The notes beneath the pieces are model-generated. The model worked only from the letters and a program-made list of their open reading frames with translations. It ran no database searches and was not told the DNA's origin. A stretch of 11,276 nt of DNA from contig CAISOG010000150.1 of assembly GCA_903887035.1 (NCBI GenBank), positions 1-11,276 on the forward strand, read 5' to 3'. Numbering within the stretch: the first letter of the stretch is position 1; each line of letters starts with the position of its first letter. This DNA comes from an uncultured Holosporaceae bacterium (GTDB lineage: Bacteria > Pseudomonadota > Alphaproteobacteria > CAISOG01). Positions 7,196-11,276 of this stretch are shown one piece after another. The position numbers and the translations under genes are program-made.

Positions 7196-7636
7196 TTACG
7201 GCTTTTGGGCTGGTGCTGGCACTGTAGCAGGAGCAGCAGGAGCAGCAGGAGCAGTTTGCGCAGGAGCAGTTTGCGCAGGAGCAGGAACAGCTGCCGCAGG
7301 GCTATTGGCTGCAGGAGCTGCCGGAGCCGCAGACCCGTTCGCGCCTGCCGCCTGACCACCAACAGGTTGCCCCGCTTGTTGCAGCAGATCGACCACAGGG
7401 GATTTGGCTTTTTGCCGTTGCTGCATCATTACCAATACCAGGCACAGCACCATAAAAATGCCCGCCAACACCGCGGTAGCGCGGGTTAGCAGGGTGGCAC
7501 CGCCGCGCGCGGTCATCAGGCCGCCCGCCGTTCCCGAACCGATGCCCAATCCGCCGCCCTCACTTTTTTGCAGCAGGACCAGCACGATCATCAGCAACAC
7601 AACAATCACGACCACAAAAACCAAAAATTCATACAT
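7196..7636 (-). CDS. secG: Preprotein translocase subunit SecG with Pro/Ala/Gln tail
   Basis: 146 residues. Two membrane segments, at about 2-22 and 51-72, flank the conserved cytoplasmic loop LLQKSEGGGLGIGSG...GGATLLTRAT, the SecG hallmark. SecG joins SecYE in the inner-membrane Sec channel and assists SecA-driven export. After residue 75 or so there is a low-complexity tail of Pro, Ala, Gln and Gly with tandem PAQTA units. Such tails occur in many alphaproteobacterial SecG proteins and vary in length. TTGGAG stands 7 bases before the ATG. It lies between tpiA and pyrG in the common alphaproteobacterial order. Confidence 0.95.
   Translation of the reverse strand: MYEFLVFVVVIVVLLMIVLVLLQKSEGGGLGIGSGTAGGLMTARGGATLLTRATAVLAGIFMVLCLVLVMMQQRQKAKSPVVDLLQQAGQPVGGQAAGANGSAAPAAPAANSPAAAVPAPAQTAPAQTAPAAPAAPATVPAPAQKP
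7245..7285 (-). repeat. 15-bp tandem repeat inside the secG tail
   Basis: GCAGGAGCAGTTTGC occurs exactly at 7245-7259 and again at 7260-7274, with an 11-bp partial third copy ending near 7285. Each encodes one five-residue PAQTA-type unit, and shorter GCAGGA repeats adjoin. The units are in frame, so copy-number change by slippage would alter tail length without breaking the gene. Confidence 0.85.
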
Positions 7637-7696
7637 CTGTTATCTCCAATTCGTAACGCCACCTTGGCGCGGGGTTAGGGGTGCCGCTTAAGCAAA

Positions 7697-7722
7697 TAAG
7701 CCCTTGATTAACAAAGGGCTTA
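7697..7722 (-). terminator. Hairpin overlapping the tpiA stop codon
   Basis: Read on the minus strand, TAAGCCCTT (7722-7714) pairs with AAGGGCTTA (7705-7697) around an 8-base loop, followed by TTTGCTT. The stem begins with the TAA stop of tpiA. The U-tract is short and interrupted, so this is a weak or partial terminator candidate. If active it would reduce read-through from tpiA into secG. Confidence 0.5.
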
Positions 7723-8610
7723 GGCCGCCGCCGTGCTAACGCTGCGCCCCGCCAAAACGGTACTGGCGGCCACAGCAATTTGCCAAAACTCCTCAGCGTT
7801 CAGGCTGGCACCGCCAACCAAAACACCATCAACATCACCCAATGCCATAATTTCGGCCGCGTTGCTAGCTTTTACTGAACCACCGTACAGCAGGGGCACA
7901 TGCCCCAGCGCGGCGGTTTGCTGACGCAGGAATTGATGCACCTCAGCAATTTGATCTAACGTGGCGCTAAGGCCTGTACCAATCGCCCATACCGGCTCAT
8001 AGGCGACCACAATCGGGGCAGCGGTTGCGCTGCTGCCGCCGCTGCCTGCTAGCGGCAATGGTAGGCTGCTGGCCAACTGCTCAGCCAGCACGGCCAGGGT
8101 TTGCCCCGCCTGCCGCTCCGCCAGGGTTTCACCGATGCACAAAATCGGGATCAGTTGATGCCGCAAGGCCGCGGCCAGCTTTTCGGCAATCTGCGAACTG
8201 CTTTCACCCGCCTGCCGCCGTTCGGAATGCCCCAGGATGCACAGCTGGCAGCCCGCATCGCGCAGCATGGCGGCGCTGATATTGCCGGTAAAGGCACCTC
8301 CATCCTGGGCATGGCAATCCTGCGCCCCCAGCCACAATGGGGCGGCACCCAACCATTCCCGCACGGGATTTAGCAGGGTAAAGGGCGGGCAGATGGCCAC
8401 CTGCACGTCGCCCTGGCCTTGAGCTTGGCCTTGATGAGCCAGCGGCTTATCACCCGCTCCCTGCGCCACCAGGGCTTGCACCAATGCCTTGGCATCGGTG
8501 GCCAGGCCGTTCATTTTCCAATTGCCAACCACCAGCTTGCCGGCAAATTCGCCCCCCAGCCAAGCAGCACCCGCGTCTTTTGCTGAAGCATTTGTAAAAG
8601 AATTGGTCAT
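7720..8610 (-). CDS. tpiA: Triose-phosphate isomerase
   Basis: 296 residues from ATG 8610, longer than the usual 250 or so. It interconverts dihydroxyacetone phosphate and glyceraldehyde 3-phosphate. Motifs: VVGNWKMN with Asn30 and Lys32, ILGHSERR with His128, catalytic Glu205 in VAYEPVWAIGTG, loop 6 immediately after, and the phosphate-binding YGGSVKASN and DGVLVGGASL. The catalytic set is complete. Extra length comes from about 20 residues before the first strand and two low-complexity inserts, a Gln/Gly-rich one near 56-70 and a Gly/Ser/Ala one near 187-198. The frame continues upstream to 8730, but AGGAAAGGA 8 bases before 8610 decides the start. It is the first gene of the minus-strand cluster and diverges from ppiD. 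Confidence 0.96.
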   Translation of the reverse strand: MTNSFTNASAKDAGAAWLGGEFAGKLVVGNWKMNGLATDAKALVQALVAQGAGDKPLAHQGQAQGQGDVQVAICPPFTLLNPVREWLGAAPLWLGAQDCHAQDGGAFTGNISAAMLRDAGCQLCILGHSERRQAGESSSQIAEKLAAALRHQLIPILCIGETLAERQAGQTLAVLAEQLASSLPLPLAGSGGSSATAAPIVVAYEPVWAIGTGLSATLDQIAEVHQFLRQQTAALGHVPLLYGGSVKASNAAEIMALGDVDGVLVGGASLNAEEFWQIAVAASTVLAGRSVSTAAA

Positions 8611-8618
8611 AACAGGGT

Positions 8619-8627
8619 TCCTTTCCT
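8619..8627 (-). promoter_or_regulatory. Shine-Dalgarno sequence that decides the tpiA start
   Basis: AGGAAAGGA on the minus strand, with 8 bases between it and the ATG at 8610, is the strongest ribosome-binding site in this leader. The upstream in-frame start at 8730 has no comparable site. Confidence 0.7.
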
Positions 8628-8656
8628 GCCCATCTGTTTGTAAACTGCGCTGCGTT

Positions 8657-8672
8657 CTGTAAGTTTTTACAG
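8657..8672. promoter_or_regulatory. Palindrome in the tpiA/ppiD divergent region, possible operator
   Basis: CTGTAAGTTTTTACAG has 6-bp arms, CTGTAA and TTACAG, around a 4-base centre. A related half, TTTGTAAAC, lies about 20 bp away at 8637-8645. It sits 47-62 bp upstream of the tpiA ATG and 127 bp upstream of ppiD. A regulator site is possible but no family is recognised. I see no convincing -35/-10 pair for either gene in 8611-8798. Confidence 0.3.
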
Positions 8673-8751
8673 GAATCTTTTGCAGGGCGCAGCATACAAC
8701 GTGGTTGCCTTGTTGGCCACAGCTTTGCACAATGATTTGAACAATGACCCC

Positions 8752-8768
8752 CCCTGGCCGTGCCAGGG
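8752..8768 (+). other. Tight GC hairpin in the ppiD leader
   Basis: CCCTGGC (8752-8758) and GCCAGGG (8762-8768) pair perfectly around a 3-base loop, 30 bp upstream of the ppiD start. Eight bases after the stem comes a run of six T residues (8777-8782), just before the Shine-Dalgarno sequence GGAGA at 8786-8790. The T-run is too far from the stem for a standard intrinsic terminator. It could be a stabilising or attenuating leader structure. Confidence 0.4.
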
Positions 8769-8798
8769 TAACGGAATTTTTTAACGGAGAGATCGCTG

Positions 8799-10673
8799 AT
8801 GTTGCAGGCCATACGAAATCACACCACCGGCTTATTGGCGCGATTGCTGTTTGTGTTGCTAATTGCCAGCTTTGCGATTTGGGGCATTGCCGACATTGTC
8901 CGCAGCGGTTTTGGCCAGGTCACGGTTGCCCGTATTGGCAGCAAGTCCATCCACCTAAGCGAATTTCGCCAATCGTTAGAGCTGGAAATTTCGCGGCTTC
9001 AGGCGGTCAGCCCGCAGCCAATCAGCATTCAAATCCTAAAAAGTCAGGGTGCCTTAAGCTATGTAACCGATATGATTTTGACGCGATCGATCATGGCAGC
9101 CTATACCCAACATGCGGGCATCCTGCCCGACCCAGCCAGCGTCGCCCTAACCATTGTGCAGGAGCCCGCCTTGCGGGACGCCAACGGCCAATTTGACCCC
9201 AGCAAGCTGACCGGCGTGCTATCCCGCCTACGCCTTACGGAACAGGACTATGCCGATCAGGTTGGGTTGAACCTGGCGGTGACGCGGTTGAATCAGGCGG
9301 TGGGATCCCTGCTGCAACTGCCCGATTCCCTACTGCGAACCATCGCCGCCACCAGCTTTCAACAGCGTAAGATTGAGTATGTGCGCCTGCCCATCTCCTC
9401 CGTTAAGGCCGCCGCCCCAACCGAGGCGGAGATGCAGCGGTTTTACCAGGAAAAAGCCGATTTTTTCCTGGAGAGGGATTATCGCGCCATTTCGATGATC
9501 AAAATCAACAGCCAGGCGGTGGCCAGCCAGTTGCCTGTGAGTGAGGAGGCGATTGCCGCCGCCTATCAACAGCAACTGTCCGCCTTTAAGGTGCCGGAGC
9601 AGCGGACGGTGGTGCAGCTGTTGTTTGGGGAGGAGGTGAAGGCCAAACAGGCCTATGAAGCTTTGCAGGCGCAAAAATCCACCAGCAGTGAGGCCGCCAA
9701 AAAAATTGCGCAAGACCATGGCGGTACGGTCAATGATCTGGGGCGGGTGTCAGCGCAAGACTTGTTGCCGCAACTGGCCGATGCCGCCTTTAAGGATGGG
9801 GTGGGCGTGCGTGCCCCTGTTCAAAGCCCGTTGGGGTGGGTGGTTCTGTCGGTGCAATCGATTACCCCACCCCGCACCCAAGAGCTTAAGGATGTGCGGC
9901 AACAGCTGCGCGATGGTATAGCAGCCCGCGATGCCACCCGCATGATTAGCGAGCTGCAAACCAGGATTGAGGATGCCCTGGCCGGTGGCGGCAGTCTGGA
10001 GGAGGTGGCGAAGCTGTCGGCGCAACCGATCGTTCGGCTGGCCAAGGTGGATCGTTGGGGGAAGGATGATAGATCCCAGGATATTGCCAATTTCCCCAAC
10101 ACCGATCGCGTGCGCGATGCGATTTACAGCACGACGGTGGGGCAAATTACCAACCTGACCCTGGACGATGGCACCTTTTTGGTGATGCGGGTGGATCAGG
10201 AAATACCGACCAGCACGCGCCCCTATCCCAAGGTACGGGATGAGATTGTCCAGCTGTTGACCAAGCAAAAGCAACAGGCGGCGGCTGAAGCCACATTGCA
10301 AACCTTGCTGACGCAGGCGCGGGCGGGTAGCACCCTGGGGCAATTGGCCAGTGCGGGGGGGGGCAAGACGGACAGCTCAAACTTCTTCACGCAACAGGAT
10401 AATCCGTTGGAATTGCCGCCCGAATTGGTGATGGGGCTGTTTAACGCCGCCAATCAGGATCTGCTAACGGGGCAGGATCAAAAATCGCTGTGGCTGGTGC
10501 GGCTGACCGATATTCGGGAATTCACCCCCGATGATCAACCATCGCCCACGTACAAACAATTGACCGAACAGCTGACCACCAGCCTGCAAAAGGATGTCAC
10601 CGACGCCCTGCAACAGGATATCCGCAAAACCCTGGGCGTCACCATCAACGACGCCGCCCTGATTAATATGTAG
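8799..10673 (+). CDS. ppiD: PpiD-type inner-membrane chaperone with SurA-like N-domain and parvulin domain
   Basis: 624 residues, almost the length of E. coli PpiD (623). A short cytoplasmic N-terminus (1-12) is followed by one membrane anchor (about 13-35, LLARLLFVLLIASFAIWGIADIV), then the periplasmic SurA_N-like chaperone region from VARIGSKSIHLSEFRQSL (43-60) with the recurring QFDPSKLTGVLSRLRLTEQDY run (131-151). A PPIase parvulin-like domain is at about 267-357 (RTVVQLLFG...SPLGWVVLSVQSI), followed by a second helical segment. PpiD works as a chaperone at the exit of the Sec channel; isomerase activity of its parvulin domain is weak or absent in characterised members. GGAGA lies 8 bases before the ATG. 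It diverges from tpiA, an arrangement common in alphaproteobacteria. Its stop lies 2 bp from the stop of the convergent next gene. Confidence 0.93.
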   Translation: MLQAIRNHTTGLLARLLFVLLIASFAIWGIADIVRSGFGQVTVARIGSKSIHLSEFRQSLELEISRLQAVSPQPISIQILKSQGALSYVTDMILTRSIMAAYTQHAGILPDPASVALTIVQEPALRDANGQFDPSKLTGVLSRLRLTEQDYADQVGLNLAVTRLNQAVGSLLQLPDSLLRTIAATSFQQRKIEYVRLPISSVKAAAPTEAEMQRFYQEKADFFLERDYRAISMIKINSQAVASQLPVSEEAIAAAYQQQLSAFKVPEQRTVVQLLFGEEVKAKQAYEALQAQKSTSSEAAKKIAQDHGGTVNDLGRVSAQDLLPQLADAAFKDGVGVRAPVQSPLGWVVLSVQSITPPRTQELKDVRQQLRDGIAARDATRMISELQTRIEDALAGGGSLEEVAKLSAQPIVRLAKVDRWGKDDRSQDIANFPNTDRVRDAIYSTTVGQITNLTLDDGTFLVMRVDQEIPTSTRPYPKVRDEIVQLLTKQKQQAAAEATLQTLLTQARAGSTLGQLASAGGGKTDSSNFFTQQDNPLELPPELVMGLFNAANQDLLTGQDQKSLWLVRLTDIREFTPDDQPSPTYKQLTEQLTTSLQKDVTDALQQDIRKTLGVTINDAALINM

Positions 10674-10674
10674 G

Positions 10675-10706
10675 GTTAGCGCCCGGAGTTTTTCTCGGAG
10701 GCTAAC
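10675..10706. other. Imperfect hairpin at the junction of two convergent stop codons
   Basis: GTTAGC (10675-10680) pairs with GCTAAC (10701-10706). Inside, CCGGAG and CTCGG pair with one bulged G around a TTTTT loop. The position, right at the convergent 3' ends, suits a shared transcript end, but there is no U-run after the stem on either strand and the bases also encode the last residues of the minus-strand gene. Confidence 0.3.
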
Positions 10707-11020
10707 GTCTGTTCAAGACGATCGCGCGCGCGATTAACGTTAAACTGCTCTAACCGATGTAAGGCTTGCGCCGTAACATTCCAGGTTAGAGCTGTTACCA
10801 CACCGATGGCTGCTGCTTCAGCAAGCTCTGGCGAAAGATGCATATGGTGCAAGACATGACGTACCCTATCATCAAATTGCAAATTGGTTACAAGCGTTGC
10901 AAGCACAACAAGCCCGCCATTTATACCTGAGTATCCCAAAAACCCATCATCAGGACGATAGGAAGAACGATCGTTCTTATTATTTGGGGGCGGTTGAGAT
11001 GATTGGTCAGTTGTCGGCAT
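10676..11020 (-). CDS. Hypothetical small protein with two likely membrane segments
   Basis: 114 residues; I do not recognise the family. The first 26 or so residues are polar (Gln, Asn, Pro, Ser, Asp). A hydrophobic stretch follows at about 29-48 (SGINGGLVVLATLVTN), then a charged His-rich linker (RVRHVLHHMHL), a second hydrophobic stretch at about 67-86 (EAAAIGVVTALTWNVTA), and an Arg/Glu-rich helical end. This suggests a membrane hairpin with both ends on one side. The start is well supported: AGGAAG lies a few bases before ATG 11020 and an in-frame stop lies just upstream. The coding sequence is visibly less GC-rich than the neighbours, hinting at a different history. It converges with ppiD. 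Its ribosome-binding region is complementary to codons 17-21. Confidence 0.65.
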   Translation of the reverse strand: MPTTDQSSQPPPNNKNDRSSYRPDDGFLGYSGINGGLVVLATLVTNLQFDDRVRHVLHHMHLSPELAEAAAIGVVTALTWNVTAQALHRLEQFNVNRARDRLEQTLASEKNSGR

Positions 11021-11032
11021 CGTTCTTCCTAT
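10958..11032 (-). promoter_or_regulatory. Possible mRNA hairpin hiding the ribosome-binding site of the hypothetical gene
   Basis: On the minus strand ATAGGAAGAACGAT (11032-11019), which holds the Shine-Dalgarno sequence and the first two bases of the ATG, is the exact 14-bp complement of ATCGTTCTTCCTAT (10971-10958) in codons 17-21. The loop would be 47 bases. If it forms in the mRNA it would block initiation. The sequence match is certain; the function is inferred. Confidence 0.5.
10963..10978. other. Perfect 16-bp palindrome within the hypothetical gene
   Basis: AAGAACGATCGTTCTT reads the same on both strands. It overlaps the downstream arm of the 14-bp pairing with the ribosome-binding site, so local and long-range folds would compete. 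It may also serve as a protein-binding site, or simply result from a copied AAGAACGAT segment. Confidence 0.6.
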
Positions 11033-11123
11033 TTAAGATTGCATCCACAATTTTCTTTGCATCTTTAATAACTTCTGTCAACAGGACTTTTCCCTTTTTT
11101 ACAAAATCTCGCGTATAAAGCAA
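11007..11123 (-). CDS. Possible short overlapping frame upstream of the hypothetical gene
   Basis: A frame on the minus strand ends with TGA at 11009-11007, 14 bp inside the hypothetical gene. It can start at TTG 11123 (38 residues) or at TTG 11081 (24 residues). The second choice has GGGA about 9 bases upstream. The encoded end, LLTEVIKDAKKIVDAILNR, reads as a regular amphipathic Lys/Asp-rich helix, unlike the Pro-rich nonsense of the same frame before 11123. No ATG is present, and the frame is too short for firm support. It might be a leader peptide coupled to the next gene, the remnant of a longer gene, or chance in AT-rich DNA. Confidence 0.3.
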   Translation of the reverse strand: MLYTRDFVKKGKVLLTEVIKDAKKIVDAILNRKNDADN

Positions 11124-11198
11124 AAAATAGTGGGATGATGGGGGCGGGGGGCAGCAACGGATGGTGCGCCCATAGGATAGGGGGGCAATGGCGGGCGG

Positions 11199-11276
11199 CT
11201 AAGCCGCGTGGGATATAGGCTTGGGCTTGGCGGCGGCCTTAACAGGGGCAAAGCTGCGGCGGTGGTGGGGGGTGAC
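11199..11276 (-). CDS. Possible C-terminal end of a gene entering from the right edge
   Basis: The minus strand from the edge reads 25 codons to TAG at 11201-11199, ending SFAPVKAAAKPKPISHAA. A basic Ala/Pro/Lys tail like this is common at alphaproteobacterial C-termini. Other frames in this GC-rich stretch are also open, including one on the plus strand, so the assignment is tentative and no function can be given. Confidence 0.3.
   Translation of the reverse strand, partial: VTPHHRRSFAPVKAAAKPKPISHAA

Noticed and set aside
6560..7489. Plus-strand open frame across pyrG and secG
   Set aside because: It is antisense to pyrG and secG. The Ser/Arg repeats come from the opposite strand of the SecG tail repeat.
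8611..8730. Longer N-terminus of TpiA from 8730
   Set aside because: The ATG at 8610 has a strong Shine-Dalgarno sequence, and the added residues have no similarity to the family.
10721..10743. Palindromes ATCGCGCGCGCGAT and TTAACGTTAA
   Set aside because: Both fall within codons of the hypothetical gene, are short, and have no placement that suggests control.
10897..11118. Plus-strand 73-residue frame with a hydrophobic stretch
   Set aside because: It lies opposite the better-supported minus-strand gene with its good ribosome-binding site. The hydrophobic run is the antisense of Lys-rich codons.

Overview
The window looks like chromosomal DNA of a free-living or host-associated alphaproteobacterium of moderate-to-high GC content. 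Three things point there. A CnoX-type thioredoxin/TPR protein, a LON-substrate-binding-domain protein and a Trm112-like protein lie in a row on the plus strand. A tpiA-secG-pyrG-kdsA-eno run lies on the minus strand. A PpiD-type chaperone diverges from tpiA. KdsA implies a Gram-negative envelope with Kdo-containing lipopolysaccharide. I cannot name the genus from the sequence.

Layout. Positions 1-1496 carry the 3' end of a CnoX-like gene and a LON-domain gene. Positions 1497-1946 hold no gene. They contain a short hairpin, about two and a quarter direct copies of a 76-77 bp repeat, and a 94-bp palindromic element whose 29-bp arms are each a small hairpin. Positions 1947-2189 encode a small Trm112/UPF0434-type protein. 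Positions 2208-8610 are one minus-strand cluster, in transcription order tpiA, secG, pyrG, kdsA, eno, dusB, with gaps of 83, 51, 29, 56 and 46 bp. A hairpin overlapping the tpiA stop codon may separate tpiA from secG. Positions 8611-8798 are the divergent tpiA/ppiD control region. ppiD occupies 8799-10673. From 10676 to the end the character changes: a small two-membrane-segment hypothetical gene on the minus strand, a more AT-rich leader that holds a short overlapping reading frame, and possibly the last codons of another minus-strand gene at the window edge.

How the genes fit together. The minus-strand cluster joins glycolysis (TpiA, enolase), CTP supply (PyrG), Kdo synthesis (KdsA, then CTP-dependent Kdo activation elsewhere), the Sec translocon (SecG) and tRNA dihydrouridine modification (Dus). 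PpiD is an inner-membrane chaperone for proteins leaving the Sec translocon, so it matches SecG in function. CnoX and the LON-domain protein suggest protein quality control.

Most of the window is ordinary housekeeping DNA. The parts that stand out are the repeat/palindrome region at 1516-1827 and the small cistron at 10676-11123. In that cistron the ribosome-binding site is exactly complementary to a segment inside the same coding sequence, and a short upstream frame overlaps the start codon.
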